Shown in pieces: positions 25,333 through 33,986 of a stretch of 64,000 bases of DNA. The DNA is from Sphingomonas sp. LHG3406-1 (GTDB lineage: Bacteria > Pseudomonadota > Alphaproteobacteria > Sphingomonadales > Sphingomonadaceae): NCBI RefSeq assembly GCF_029637485.1, contig NZ_CP069128.1:1054001-1118000 (forward strand), written 5' to 3'. The stretch's first letter is position 1. Every line of letters begins with the position of its first letter. Under the pieces are notes generated by a model. The model was not told where the DNA came from. It saw only the letters and a list, made by a program, of their open reading frames with translations, and ran no database searches. A program made the position numbers and the translations under genes.

Positions 25333-26079
25333 CTAGAACCACAGTCGAATGCCGGTCAGCATGCTCCAGCTGCTTGCATCCTCGCCGTCGGCCCGAAGGT
25401 AGCGTCGCGTTTCTCCGAAGGCGCGGCGAAATTGCACGCCGACGTAAGGGGAGAATTCGCGGCGGACATCGTAGCGCAGGCGCAAACCGACTTCGGCATC
25501 GCTAAGGCCGGCGCCGGTCCTGAGCTCGGGCGTGTCCTGCGCCGCGAAGTTGAGTTCCGCGCGAGGCTGCAGGATCAGGCGCTGGGTGAGGCGCTGGTCG
25601 TAATATCCCTCCAGCTTGCCCAGCAGCTCGCCCTTGTTCGACAGGAACAGGGCAGCCTCGACGTCGAAGAAGCTCGGCGCGAGCCCCTCGACACCGAGGG
25701 TCGCATACGCCCGTGATGGGTTCGGCCGGATGTCGTAGCGAATGCCGCCCTGCAGGTTCCAGTAGGGGCCGATCGCATGGCTGTAGAGCGCCTGGGTTTC
25801 GACCTTCTCGAGAGCGCCCCCGAACTCACCCTCGCCTTCGCTTTTCAGAACGAAGCGCCCGATGTCGCCGCCGTACCAGGCTTCACCGTCCCATTCGTAA
25901 GCTTGGCGACCCTTGCGCCACTGCACCTCGGCGACGTTCAGCATCACCTGCGAGAATTTTTGACCGCCGTGATACTTCACCAGGTGGTGGCGGCCCATGG
26001 CCATGGCCTCGGCGCCATAGATGGCGTCCGCGGCGTGGTCGGTGGGAACAGGAGGCGCAGGCGAGTCGGTCGCCGCCAA
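25333..26079 (-). CDS. copB: CopB-family outer-membrane copper-resistance protein, N-terminus missing
   Basis: The frame reads a CopB beta-barrel: HHLVKYHGGQKFSQVMLN, WDGEAWYGGDIGRFVLKSEGE, RYDIRPNPSRAYATLGVEGL and the C-terminal YVGVQFRRAFGETRRY...GIRLWF with a terminal Phe typical of outer-membrane proteins. CopB binds or sequesters copper at the outer membrane. The only start is TTG 26079, with a stop a few codons upstream, and no signal peptide is encoded. The normal Met/His-rich leader is therefore lost, and no copA is present upstream. It is likely a 5'-truncated, non-exported copy, unless a frameshift in 26080-26430 hides the leader. Confidence 0.75.
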   Translation of the reverse strand: MAATDSPAPPVPTDHAADAIYGAEAMAMGRHHLVKYHGGQKFSQVMLNVAEVQWRKGRQAYEWDGEAWYGGDIGRFVLKSEGEGEFGGALEKVETQALYSHAIGPYWNLQGGIRYDIRPNPSRAYATLGVEGLAPSFFDVEAALFLSNKGELLGKLEGYYDQRLTQRLILQPRAELNFAAQDTPELRTGAGLSDAEVGLRLRYDVRREFSPYVGVQFRRAFGETRRYLRADGEDASSWSMLTGIRLWF

Positions 26080-26426
26080 GTTCGTGCCGAACGCAAGGCG
26101 ATCTTACGGCCGGAAGCAATTACGTCATTACCTTCCAGACCGGAGTGCGCACCATCACCGCCGATCCACGGCCGGTCATCACCTTGCAGCCGATGCGCGC
26201 GACCTTCTGGCCCTCTCAGGTCCAGAAGTCAGGCCGCCGTCGGTCGCCCGTGGCAATCGACCCTGCCATCTTCTGCAGTCCCGAGCAGCCGCCACGGCTT
26301 TCGTCACCACCTTCCGTGGACCATCGACCTGGCACGGAAGCGAGGCTGCCGGCGGCAAAGGCGAGCAGCATGTGCATCCGCCGGGTCTCGTTGTCCGGAC
26401 AACGAGGCCGGGCTAAGGCTTCGTGC
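26080..26426. other. 347-bp spacer between truncated copB and the quinone oxidoreductase
   Basis: On the minus strand, short frames such as MHMLLAFAAGSLASV (signal-like) and ARIGCKVMTGRGSAVM appear but are separated by stops at 26215 and elsewhere. The stretch may be a decayed small secreted-protein gene and the lost copB leader. No intact gene is supported. Confidence 0.4.
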
Positions 26427-27401
26427 ATGAAAGCGATTCACGCCGTCTTCCGCCGCACCGGCGGCCCCGAGGTGATCGAATGGGTCGAAGTTGATCTACC
26501 TCCGCCCGGGCCGGGCGAGGTGCTGATGGCCAATGAGGCGATCGGCCTCAACTTCATCGACATCTATCACCGTCGCGGAATTTATCCGGTGGAACTGCCC
26601 GGCAAGCTCGGGCTGGAGGCGGCTGGCCGGGTGCTCGCGGCAGGGCCCGGCGTCGCGCTGCGCGAGGGTGATCGGGTGACGACCTTCGGGCCCGACCGCG
26701 GCGCCTATTCGACGGCACGGATCGTGCGGGCGGAGACACTCCTCCCGGTGCCCGAGGACGTGCCCTCGGACCTTGCCGCGGCCGCCCTGCTCAAGGGCTG
26801 CACGGCGGAATTCCTGGTCGAGCGCTGCGCCGAGGTGACTCGCGACATGGACGTGCTGGTCCATGCGGCGGCGGGCGTCGTCGGGCTGATCCTGGTCCAG
26901 TGGCTGAAGGCCGTCGGCGCGCGAGTGATCGGAACGGTGTCGACGGAGGTGAAGGCGCGGCTCGCGTCCGAAGCCGGAGCCGACGCCATCGTCCGCTACG
27001 ATTCCGAGGAGGTAGCGCCGCGCGTCCGCGCGCTGACCGGCGGCAAGGGCTGCGAAGTGGTGTTCGACGGAGTCGGCGCGGCGACCTGGGAGGCGAGCCT
27101 CGACTCGGCCGCCCGGCGCGGGGCAATCGTCAGCTACGGCAACGCCTCGGCACCGGTGACGGGGGTGAACCTCGGCATCCTTGCCCAGAAGGGCAGCCTG
27201 TGGAGCACGCGGCCGACCCTGTTCGACTATTATGCCGATCCCGAGGAACGCCGCGCCGGAGTCGAGCGGCTGTGGTCGATGATCCGCGCTGGAAAGGTGA
27301 AGGTCACGATCGGCGGGCGCTTTCCGCTGAGCGAAGCCGCCGAGGTTCACCGCAGGCTCGAGGCACGCGAGACCAGCGGATCGGTGCTGCTGATCCCCTA
27401 G
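26427..27401 (+). CDS. quinone oxidoreductase / zinc-independent MDR alcohol dehydrogenase
   Basis: A 324-residue medium-chain reductase of the NADPH:quinone oxidoreductase type, the exact usual length. ATG 26427 begins MKAIHAVFRRTGGPEV; the open frame extends far upstream without protein character. Signatures are NEAIGLNFIDIYHRRG, GLEAAGRVLAAGPGV, the Rossmann loop HAAAGVVGLILVQW and FDGVGAATWEASLDSA. Zinc ligands of alcohol dehydrogenases are absent, as expected for QOR. It reduces quinones by one electron or acts on enals. The downstream GntR gene is on the same strand but about 200 bases away. Confidence 0.92.
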   Translation: MKAIHAVFRRTGGPEVIEWVEVDLPPPGPGEVLMANEAIGLNFIDIYHRRGIYPVELPGKLGLEAAGRVLAAGPGVALREGDRVTTFGPDRGAYSTARIVRAETLLPVPEDVPSDLAAAALLKGCTAEFLVERCAEVTRDMDVLVHAAAGVVGLILVQWLKAVGARVIGTVSTEVKARLASEAGADAIVRYDSEEVAPRVRALTGGKGCEVVFDGVGAATWEASLDSAARRGAIVSYGNASAPVTGVNLGILAQKGSLWSTRPTLFDYYADPEERRAGVERLWSMIRAGKVKVTIGGRFPLSEAAEVHRRLEARETSGSVLLIP

Positions 27402-27609
27402 CCGCGCCGTCGGTCCAGGGAAGGCGACAGATGGGTCCGGCGTGCTGCACCTCCGCCCGGATTGGCCGGATCGTGCAGCCGGCCGGCCCTCCCCGCCGCC
27501 CATGCCCGGTCGCATTCCGACGCGCGCCGCGCTACATGCGCTGGCAGCCGGTCGAGAAGCCCGCTCATCCGGCCTGTTGCCGCATCGCGACCATGGAGTC
27601 CCCGCCCCC

Positions 27610-28368
27610 TTGCCCACGCCAGGTGCACGAATCCGTCAAAGCTCCAAGGCGCCGCGCTACCAGCAGCTGGCCGAAGAGCTGCGCGGGCTGATCCTCAAGT
27701 CCAAGGCCGAGGTCGGCGATCCCTTCCCGACCGAGGCAGAACTCTGCCGTACCTACGGTGTATCGCGCTTCACCGTGCGCGAGGCGCTTCGCCGGCTCGA
27801 GCAGGAGGGACTGATCGCCCGCAGACGCGGCTCTGGCACCGTACTCCAGCCTGCGGCGGCGCGCGGCGGAGCGCTCCACCAGCCGCTCTCCAACGTCGGC
27901 GAGATCCTCCAATATGCGCGCGGCACCAAGATCAGCTTCGAGCGGCTGGCGGACGGGCCCATTCCCGCCAACTATGCCGAGCAGATCGCCGGGGACGTCG
28001 GCGGCCCCTGGATTCGCCTCGCCGGACTCCGCCGCCAGATGGACACGACCCCGCTCGCCTACACGGAGGTGTTCATCGAACCCGCCCTTGGCGAGATCGT
28101 CGATCATCTCGATCCCAAGCGCTTCACCCTCTTCCGCCAGCTGGCCGAACAGGGCGGGCTGTCGGTCGACAGGGTGACACAGGAGATCCAGGCCGTGCCC
28201 GTCCCGACCCCGCTTGCCAGGCTGCTGGGCATGAAGATGCGCGCGCCCAGCCTGCGCGTCATCCGCTCCTACTTTGCCGGCGACCGCCTGTTCGAAATCT
28301 CGGTCAGCCACCATCCCGGCGACCGCTTCGCTTACTCGACGCATATCGAGATCGGCAGCCACGACTGA
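27610..28368 (+). CDS. GntR-family transcriptional regulator with UTRA domain (HutC/FarR type)
   Basis: The N-terminal winged helix is APRYQQLAEELRGLI, then FPTEAELCRTYGVSRFTVREALRRLEQEG and the wing RRRGSGTVL. The C-terminal UTRA ligand domain follows, with PLAYTEVFIEPALGEIVDH and the terminal RSYFAGDRLFEISVSHHPGDRFAY. No ATG lies near the conserved start. TTG 27610 gives a 252-residue protein of usual size; GTG 27442 or ATG 27502 would add an atypical Pro/Arg-rich leader. The effector is unknown. It may control the quinone oxidoreductase, but nothing in the sequence proves that. Confidence 0.82.
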   Translation: MPTPGARIRQSSKAPRYQQLAEELRGLILKSKAEVGDPFPTEAELCRTYGVSRFTVREALRRLEQEGLIARRRGSGTVLQPAAARGGALHQPLSNVGEILQYARGTKISFERLADGPIPANYAEQIAGDVGGPWIRLAGLRRQMDTTPLAYTEVFIEPALGEIVDHLDPKRFTLFRQLAEQGGLSVDRVTQEIQAVPVPTPLARLLGMKMRAPSLRVIRSYFAGDRLFEISVSHHPGDRFAYSTHIEIGSHD

Positions 28369-28470
28369 CGTGGCGGACCTGCCGCCCCGCGAGGATCGGC
28401 GCCGCCATGCGACCGGCTGGACCAAGTTCAAGAAGGTCACCGGGGGTGAAGCAACATCCTGAGGAACTTC

Positions 28471-28555
28471 GTCCCCGGCTTGAGCCTAAGATCCGCCTCC
28501 TGCCTCGGACGATTTCCAACCACCTGAGGCAGGCCACGGATCACGCCGGGGTGAC
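28471..28555. repeat. imperfect long inverted repeat (REP/BIME-like)
   Basis: The left arm starting GTCCCCGGCTTGAG and the right arm ending CGCCGGGGTGAC pair over about 30 bases with interruptions, including CTGCCTCGG/CCTGAGGCAG. It lies between the GntR gene and tsaB. Confidence 0.55.
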
Positions 28556-28624
28556 GACGGGAAAGCGCCGACCGACGACGTCAGGCTTGCCCTTCCGCCA
28601 CTTTCATGCCCCTATCGGCACACC

Positions 28625-29230
28625 ATGCTGCTCGCGCTCGACACTGCCACGCCCGCCTGCACCGCGGCCCTGTTCGACGCCGACGGCACGCTGGTCGCCG
28701 AGGCGAGCGAGGTCATGTCGCGCGGCCATGCGGAGCGGCTGATGCCCCTGCTCGACCGGCTGCTGGACGGCCGGCGCGCCGATTCCATCCTCGTCGGCTG
28801 CGGCCCAGGCAGCTTCACCGGCCTGAGGGTCGGGATCGCCGCAGCGCATGGCCTTTCGCTCGGCTGGGGCGTTCCGCTGGTCGGAATGTCCACGCTCGCC
28901 CTTCTCGCCGCCTCGCTCGACCGTGACGGCCCGGTCGCCGTCGCCCTCGTCGGCGGGCATGGAGAATTGTTCGTCCAACAGTTCGGCCGGGGTCTCGTCC
29001 CCTCGGCACCGGTGGCCAGCCTCACACCCGAGGCCGCGGCCCAGGTCATCGACGCGCCGCTGGTGGCGGGCTCCGGCGCCGCCGCTTTGGTCGCCGCCCG
29101 TGGCCACGGCGAGGCGGTGGACGCGCTCCCCTCCGCTGCTGCCGCGCTTCGCCTGCCCGAAATTCTCCGCGCCCTTCCTGCCCGCCCGGTCTACGCACGC
29201 GCACCCGACGCCAAGCCGAAGGCCGCATGA
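28625..29230 (+). CDS. tsaB: tRNA N6-threonylcarbamoyladenosine (t6A) biosynthesis protein TsaB
   Basis: Partner of TsaD in forming t6A37 on ANN-decoding tRNAs. The 201-residue protein has the ASKHA fold: MLLALDTATPACTAALFD at the start, RGHAERLMPLLDRLL, the hallmark GCGPGSFTGLRVGIAAAHGLS and VGMSTLALLAASL. The length is normal. It overlaps rimI by four bases (ATGA at 29227), the usual tsaB-rimI arrangement in bacteria, in which both are housekeeping genes. It is preceded by a repeat-bearing spacer. Confidence 0.93.
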   Translation: MLLALDTATPACTAALFDADGTLVAEASEVMSRGHAERLMPLLDRLLDGRRADSILVGCGPGSFTGLRVGIAAAHGLSLGWGVPLVGMSTLALLAASLDRDGPVAVALVGGHGELFVQQFGRGLVPSAPVASLTPEAAAQVIDAPLVAGSGAAALVAARGHGEAVDALPSAAAALRLPEILRALPARPVYARAPDAKPKAA

Positions 29231-29703
29231 GCAGCACCGCCCCCTTCGCCCTGACCATCGTCCGGGCCGGCGGCGACGAGCTGGACGAGGTGATGGCAAT
29301 CATGGGGGCCGCCTTCGACCGCCTCTTCGGCGAAGCCTGGACCCGTGCACAGGTCGCCGGGATCCTGCCGATGACCGGAGTTACCCTGCTCGTCGCCCGC
29401 CACGGTGGCGATGCGATCGGCTTCAGCCTCGCCCGCCGCGCCGCCGACGAGGCCGAACTGTTGCTGATCGCCGTCCACCCTGATGCCGCCGGCCACGGGG
29501 TTGGCGGGCAGCTGCTCGACCGCTTCGTCGCCGACCAGCGCGCGGCGGGCGCCAGCCACCTCCATCTCGAGGTTCGCGACGGCAACCCGGCTGTCTTCCT
29601 GTACCGAAGCCGCGGTTTCGCAATCGCCGGTCGTCGCTCCAACTATTATCGCGGCACCGACGGCGAACTGTTCGACGCCTTGACCATGGTTCTTAGCCGC
29701 TGA
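29227..29703 (+). CDS. rimI: ribosomal protein S18-alanine N-acetyltransferase RimI
   Basis: GNAT acetyltransferase that modifies the N-terminus of ribosomal protein S18. The 158 residues contain the acetyl-CoA loop HPDAAGHGVGGQLLDRFV (R/Q-x-x-G-x-G/A type), the preceding strand AELLLIAV, and the terminal LEVRDGNPAVFLYRSRGFAIAGRRSNYY typical of RimI. It is coupled to tsaB by overlap. The assignment over a generic GNAT rests on the tsaB partnership and the FYxxxGFxxxGxRxxYY-like end. Confidence 0.88.
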   Translation: MSSTAPFALTIVRAGGDELDEVMAIMGAAFDRLFGEAWTRAQVAGILPMTGVTLLVARHGGDAIGFSLARRAADEAELLLIAVHPDAAGHGVGGQLLDRFVADQRAAGASHLHLEVRDGNPAVFLYRSRGFAIAGRRSNYYRGTDGELFDALTMVLSR

Positions 29704-29747
29704 TCTTCGGGCCTGTACCAAAGCCGAGGCACTCAAGCTTGTTCTAG

Positions 29748-29759
29748 CGGTAAAAACCG
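29748..29759. promoter_or_regulatory. inverted repeat in the mucR promoter region
   Basis: CGGT-AAAA-ACCG with perfect four-base arms, 63 bases before the mucR start. It could be an autoregulatory site, but it is short. Confidence 0.25.
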
Positions 29760-29822
29760 TTACAGCGGCGGAATTGCGCGTGCCCGCGCCAGTAGCAGTT
29801 CCGTTTCATCAAGGATTGTTCA

Positions 29823-30251
29823 ATGAACGATAATGATCAAAGTGCCGAAACCTTGATCACGCTGACTGCCGACATCGTCGCCGCTCATGTCAGCAACAAT
29901 AGCGTTTCGGTCAATGACTTGCCGGCCCTGATCCAGAACGTGCATGGTGCTCTCGCCGGCCTTGGCGCCAACTCGCAGGCGCCCGAGCCGAAGCCGGAAC
30001 CCAAGGTTCCGATCCGCTCGTCGGTCAAGCCTGATTACCTCGTCTGCCTCGAAGACGGGAAGAAGCTGAAGATGCTGAAGCGGCATCTGATGACTCACTA
30101 CAACATGACCCCGGACCAGTATCGTCAGAAGTGGGGTCTTGCCGCCGACTATCCGATGGTCGCCCCCAATTATGCCGAACAGCGCCGGACACTGGCCAAG
30201 TCGATCGGCCTCGGCACCAAGCGCAAGCGCGGCGGCCGCACGGCCAAGTAG
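29823..30251 (+). CDS. mucR: MucR/Ros-family zinc-finger transcriptional regulator
   Basis: A 142-residue global regulator of the alphaproteobacterial MucR/Ros family, which controls exopolysaccharide, cell-cycle and virulence genes. The zinc finger is C75-x2-D78-x9-H88-x3-H92 in DYLVCLEDGKKLKMLKRHL, the C-D-H-H form of Ros. It is followed by the diagnostic THYNMTPDQYRQKWGL and YPMVAPNYAEQR segments and a basic tail (KRKRGGRTAK). The N-terminal ETLITLTADIVAAHVSNN helix is the oligomerisation region. It is monocistronic; a strong hairpin follows at 30264. Confidence 0.94.
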   Translation: MNDNDQSAETLITLTADIVAAHVSNNSVSVNDLPALIQNVHGALAGLGANSQAPEPKPEPKVPIRSSVKPDYLVCLEDGKKLKMLKRHLMTHYNMTPDQYRQKWGLAADYPMVAPNYAEQRRTLAKSIGLGTKRKRGGRTAK

Positions 30252-30263
30252 CAAGATTCGTTC

Positions 30264-30310
30264 GTGTCGAGCGAAGTCGAGGCACATCGTTCCTCGACGT
30301 CGCTCGGCAC
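30264..30310. repeat. 19-bp imperfect hairpin downstream of mucR
   Basis: The left arm GTGTCGAGCGAAGTCGAGG and right arm CCTCGACGTCGCTCGGCAC pair with two mismatches around a nine-base loop. There is no U-run, so it is a dispersed palindrome or mRNA-end structure rather than a classical terminator. Confidence 0.6.
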
Positions 30311-30361
30311 CGACGGATTGAGGGCCTAGACGCCCCGCTCCCGCTCAACTAATCCGCCCCC

Positions 30362-30784
30362 ATGCACCGCACGATCGACATCGAGGCGCTCTGCGCCGAA
30401 AAGGGGCTGCGGATCACCGAGCAGCGCCGTACCATCGCGCGGATCATCGGGGAGTCCGAAGATCATCCGGACGTCGAGACGCTGCACGAGCGCGCCTCGG
30501 CCATCGACCCAAACATCTCGATCGCGACGGTCTACCGCACCGTTCGGCTGTTCGAGGAAGCGGGCATCCTCGAACGCCACGAGTTCGGCAACGGCCGCTC
30601 GCGCTACGAGGCGGTCTCTGACGAGCACCACGACCATCTGATCGACGTCGAAACGGGCAAGGTGATCGAGTTCCACGACGAGGAACTCGAGCTCCTCAAG
30701 GCGCGGGTCGCCGAGCGGCTCGGTTTCAAGCTCGTCGACCACCGGCTGGAGCTCTACGGCGTCCCGCTTGAGCGCGACCGCTGA
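30362..30784 (+). CDS. fur: Fur-family ferric uptake regulator
   Basis: Metal-responsive repressor, 140 residues. The winged helix spans GLRITEQRRTIARIIGESEDHPDVETLHERA and the recognition helix NISIATVYRTVRLFEEAGIL. Metal sites include the ERHEFGNGRSRYEAV strand, the DEHHDHLIDVETGKVIEF motif (H-H-D-H) and the dimer helix. CxxC structural-zinc cysteines are absent, as in several alphaproteobacterial Fur/Irr/Mur proteins. The Fur versus Irr/Mur role is therefore not settled by sequence, though the single-copy fur position next to miaB is usual. It overlaps the acyltransferase gene by 17 bases. Confidence 0.88.
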   Translation: MHRTIDIEALCAEKGLRITEQRRTIARIIGESEDHPDVETLHERASAIDPNISIATVYRTVRLFEEAGILERHEFGNGRSRYEAVSDEHHDHLIDVETGKVIEFHDEELELLKARVAERLGFKLVDHRLELYGVPLERDR

Positions 30785-31580
30785 CCAGGTCGCGCCTCCG
30801 CTAGAGGAGGCAGCCGCCGATCGGACGCGCGCCCGGCCCGGCAGCTCTCCCGTTCGCGCCGCCTTGCGCCTCCTCGCCATGGCGGGCTGGCTCGCCTTGT
30901 GCGTCCTCGTCCATCTCCTCGTCCGCCCGTTCGGCCCATCGCCCTGGCCGCGGCGGCTGCTGCGCGGGATCGGCTGGATCGCCGGCGCCCGCGTCGGCAC
31001 AACGGGTGCGAGACCGGGCCGGCAGACCCTGATCATCGCCAATCACGTCAGCTGGCTGGACATTCCGATGCTGGCCGGCGCGACCGATTCTGCCTTTGTC
31101 GCCAAGCAGGGGCTGAAGGGCCATCCAGTGATGCGCTGGTTGTGCGACCAGAACGGCACCGTCTTCGTCGATCGTGACCGCAAGAAGAGCGTCGGCGACC
31201 AGCTCAGCGACATGGAGCGCGCGCTCCGGAGCCACAAGCCGCTGACGCTGTTCGCCGAAGGGACGGTCAGCGACGGCGGCCGGTTGCTGCCCTTCCGCTC
31301 GACCCTGCTCAAGCTCGCCGAGGAACCGCCCCTTCCGCTCACCGTGCAGCCGGTGGCGATCGACTATCATGGGGCCGGCCCCGAATTCGGCTGGCCGGCG
31401 GGCGAGAGCGGACAGGCCAATTTCCTTCGCCTGCTCGGCCGCAAGGGGACGGTCGTCGTCACCCTGCGCTTCCTCGACCCGCTGGAGCCCGGCAGGAATC
31501 GCAAGCAGATGGCGCGCGAAAGCCACGACTCCATCGCGCTTGCCCTTGCGCCTAGCGGTGTCGCCCCGGCGGGCGTATAG
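30768..31580 (+). CDS. lysophospholipid (1-acyl-sn-glycerol-3-phosphate) acyltransferase, PlsC-like
   Basis: Acylates lysophosphatidate or related lysolipids at the inner membrane. TTG 30768 gives 270 residues; the start overlaps fur. One transmembrane helix ([18 protein letters not shown]) precedes the catalytic H-x4-D box NHVSWLD, followed by [15 protein letters not shown], the FVDRDRKK block and [15 protein letters not shown] (the E-G-T block that binds glycerol phosphate). The gene lies in a tight cluster fur-plsC-miaB. Several PlsC-type enzymes exist per genome, so this need not be the essential one. Confidence 0.88.
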   Translation: MSATADQVAPPLEEAAADRTRARPGSSPVRAALRLLAMAGWLALCVLVHLLVRPFGPSPWPRRLLRGIGWIAGARVGTTGARPGRQTLIIANHVSWLDIPMLAGATDSAFVAKQGLKGHPVMRWLCDQNGTVFVDRDRKKSVGDQLSDMERALRSHKPLTLFAEGTVSDGGRLLPFRSTLLKLAEEPPLPLTVQPVAIDYHGAGPEFGWPAGESGQANFLRLLGRKGTVVVTLRFLDPLEPGRNRKQMARESHDSIALALAPSGVAPAGV

Positions 31581-31590
31581 GCCCGGCGCC

Positions 31591-32910
31591 ATGAGCGCTC
31601 CCAAGACCTTCTCGATCAAGTCATTCGGCTGCCAGATGAACGTCTATGACGGCGAGCGCATGGCCGAGCTGCTCGGCGCCGAGGGCATGGCCCCGGCCGA
31701 ACCGGGCGCGGACGCCGACGTCGTCGTCCTCAACACCTGCCACATCCGCGAGAAGGCGGCCGAAAAGGCCTATAGCGAGGTCGGGCGCCTGCGCCGCGAG
31801 GATGGCAGCCGTCCGGTCATCGCGCTTGCCGGCTGCGTCGCCCAAGCCGAGGGCGCCGAGGCCAAGCGCCGGTCGAAGTCGATCGACCTGGTCGTCGGCC
31901 CGCAGGCCTATCACCGCCTGCCGCAGCTGCTTCGCGACGTCGAGGGCGGCGCGCGCCCGGTCGATACCGACCTGCCCCCGCTCGACAAGTTTGCCGCCCT
32001 TCCCCGCCGACGGCGCGCCGGCGTGTCCGCCTTCCTCTCGGTGCAGGAAGGCTGCGACAAGTTCTGCACTTACTGCGTCGTGCCCTACACCCGCGGCGCG
32101 GAGGTCAGCCGGCCGATCGCCGACCTGCTCGACGAAGCCGCCCAGCTGGTCGATGGCGGCACCCGCGAGATCACCTTGCTCGGCCAGAACGTCAATGCGT
32201 GGGAAGACGGCCAGGAGACGCTCGCCACCCTCATCCGCCGCCTCGCCATGCTCGATGGGCTGGAACGCATCCGCTACACCACCAGCCACCCCATCAACAT
32301 GGCCGACGACCTCATTGCCGCCCATGCGGAAGTGCCCGAGCTGATGCCCTACCTCCACCTGCCGGTTCAGGCGGGCTCCAACCGCATCCTCAAGGCGATG
32401 AACCGCCACCATACGGCCGAGGAATACCTCGCCACCATCGCCAGGGTCCGCGCCGCCAACCCCGAGATCGCCATTTCCGGCGACTTCATCGTCGGCTTCC
32501 CGGGCGAGACGGAGGAGGATTTCGCCGCAACCCTGCGCATCGTCGGGCAGGTCGGCTACGCCTCCGCCTTCACCTTCAAGTATAGCGCTCGCCCCGGCAC
32601 CCCCGCCGCGACCATGGACGATCAGGTGCCCGAGCGGGTCAAGGACGAGCGGCTCCAGCGGCTCCAGGCGCTGGTCATGGAGCAGAGCCGCGCTTTCAAC
32701 GCGTCCAAGGTCGGCGCCACCACCCGTATCCTGATCGACCGCAACGGCCGCCGCGACGGGCAGATGATCGGCAAGTCGCCCTGGCTCCAGTCGGTCTTCG
32801 TCGACACCGACGCCGGCATCGGCGACATGGTCGACGTCCGCCTCACCGCGGCGCTCCCCAACAGCATCGCCGGTGAACTTGTCACGAAAGTGACTCAACA
32901 GGCCGCGTGA
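31591..32910 (+). CDS. miaB: tRNA-2-methylthio-N6-dimethylallyladenosine synthase MiaB
   Basis: Radical-SAM methylthiotransferase acting on i6A37 of tRNAs reading UNN codons. The 439-residue protein carries both iron-sulfur sites: the N-terminal cysteines in SFGCQMN, LNTCHIR and LAGCVAQ, and the radical-SAM C-x3-C-x2-C in [16 protein letters not shown]. The family text [16 protein letters not shown] and [13 protein letters not shown] is intact, and the C-terminal TRAM domain follows. ATG 31591 is ten bases after the acyltransferase stop. This is a secure housekeeping assignment. Confidence 0.96.
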   Translation: MSAPKTFSIKSFGCQMNVYDGERMAELLGAEGMAPAEPGADADVVVLNTCHIREKAAEKAYSEVGRLRREDGSRPVIALAGCVAQAEGAEAKRRSKSIDLVVGPQAYHRLPQLLRDVEGGARPVDTDLPPLDKFAALPRRRRAGVSAFLSVQEGCDKFCTYCVVPYTRGAEVSRPIADLLDEAAQLVDGGTREITLLGQNVNAWEDGQETLATLIRRLAMLDGLERIRYTTSHPINMADDLIAAHAEVPELMPYLHLPVQAGSNRILKAMNRHHTAEEYLATIARVRAANPEIAISGDFIVGFPGETEEDFAATLRIVGQVGYASAFTFKYSARPGTPAATMDDQVPERVKDERLQRLQALVMEQSRAFNASKVGATTRILIDRNGRRDGQMIGKSPWLQSVFVDTDAGIGDMVDVRLTAALPNSIAGELVTKVTQQAA

Positions 32911-32972
32911 CTCTGCGCCGATCCGCATTACATTCGGGAACGATGACGCACCCCATGGCTTGCATCGCCTAG

Positions 32973-33986
32973 ATGCCCAAGCGCCCCGACCTTCGCGCCG
33001 TGGATGACCCCACCCGCGCCCGCCTCGAGATCGAGTTCGAGCAGCCCTATCTGCTCGGACCCTTGTTCGGCGAATATGACCGCCACCTGGTCGCGATCGA
33101 GGACCGGCTGTCGGTCAACATCGCCGCGCGCGGCACCCGCGTGCAGATCGAGGGCGAGCCCGACAGCGCCGCCCGCGCCCGCGACGTGCTGGTCGCGCTC
33201 TACAATCGGCTCGACCAGGGCCAGGACGTCGACCTCGCTGTCGTCGAGAGCGAGATCGGCATGGGCGCGCAGCGCAAGCTGGACGGCATCATCCCCGACG
33301 AGGCCGGGGCGCCCCGGACCGGCGCCGGGACGGTGATGATCCGCACCCGCAAGAAGACCATCGTCCCGCGCTCGACCATCCAGACCGAATATATGGAGGC
33401 CCTCGCCCGCGACGACATGATCTTCGCCCTTGGGCCGGCCGGCACCGGCAAGACCTATCTCGCCGTCGCCCAGGCCGTGTCGATGCTGATCGGCGGCCAG
33501 GTCGACCGGCTGATCCTCAGCCGCCCGGCGGTGGAAGCGGGCGAGCGCCTCGGCTTCCTGCCCGGCGACATGAAGGAGAAGGTCGATCCCTATCTTCGGC
33601 CCTTGTACGACGCGCTCTACGACATGCTCCCGACCGAGCAGGTCGAGCGGCGGATCGCCAGCGGCGAGATCGAGATCGCGCCGATCGCCTTCATGCGCGG
33701 CCGCACCCTCTCGGACGCCTTCATCATCCTCGACGAGGCGCAGAACACCACGCCGCAGCAGATGAAGATGTTCCTCACCCGCTTCGGCATGCGCAGCCGG
33801 ATGGTGATCTGCGGCGATCCCAACCAGACCGACCTTCCGCGCGGGGTCGAGTCGGGGCTGGCCGACGCCGTCCACAAGCTCGAAGGCATCCCGCGGCTGG
33901 CCACGGTCCGCTTCAGCGCTGCCGACGTCGTCCGCCATCCGCTGGTCGGACGGATCGTCGAGGCCTATGAGGGCCCCGGCCAATGA
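32973..33986 (+). CDS. phoH: PhoH-family ATPase
   Basis: Cytoplasmic P-loop ATPase, 337 residues, with an N-terminal KH-like segment and the PhoH core. Walker A is GPAGTGKTYLAVAQAV and Walker B is AFIILDEAQN, with the typical RPAVEAGERLGFLPGDMKEK, SRMVICGDPNQTDLP and terminal RHPLVGRIVEAYE. PhoH with YbeY, CorC and Lnt forms a conserved cluster tied to RNA and ribosome quality control and envelope lipoprotein maturation. It overlaps ybeY by four bases (ATGA at 33983). Confidence 0.94.
   Translation: MPKRPDLRAVDDPTRARLEIEFEQPYLLGPLFGEYDRHLVAIEDRLSVNIAARGTRVQIEGEPDSAARARDVLVALYNRLDQGQDVDLAVVESEIGMGAQRKLDGIIPDEAGAPRTGAGTVMIRTRKKTIVPRSTIQTEYMEALARDDMIFALGPAGTGKTYLAVAQAVSMLIGGQVDRLILSRPAVEAGERLGFLPGDMKEKVDPYLRPLYDALYDMLPTEQVERRIASGEIEIAPIAFMRGRTLSDAFIILDEAQNTTPQQMKMFLTRFGMRSRMVICGDPNQTDLPRGVESGLADAVHKLEGIPRLATVRFSAADVVRHPLVGRIVEAYEGPGQ

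Noticed and set aside
28371..28462. A 30-codon frame after the GntR gene (VADLPPREDRRRHATG)
   Set aside because: Too short, no ribosome site, and no homology signal; left as spacer.
30311..30361. A Fur box before fur
   Set aside because: The short upstream region has no 19-base AT-rich inverted repeat; it is GC-rich throughout.
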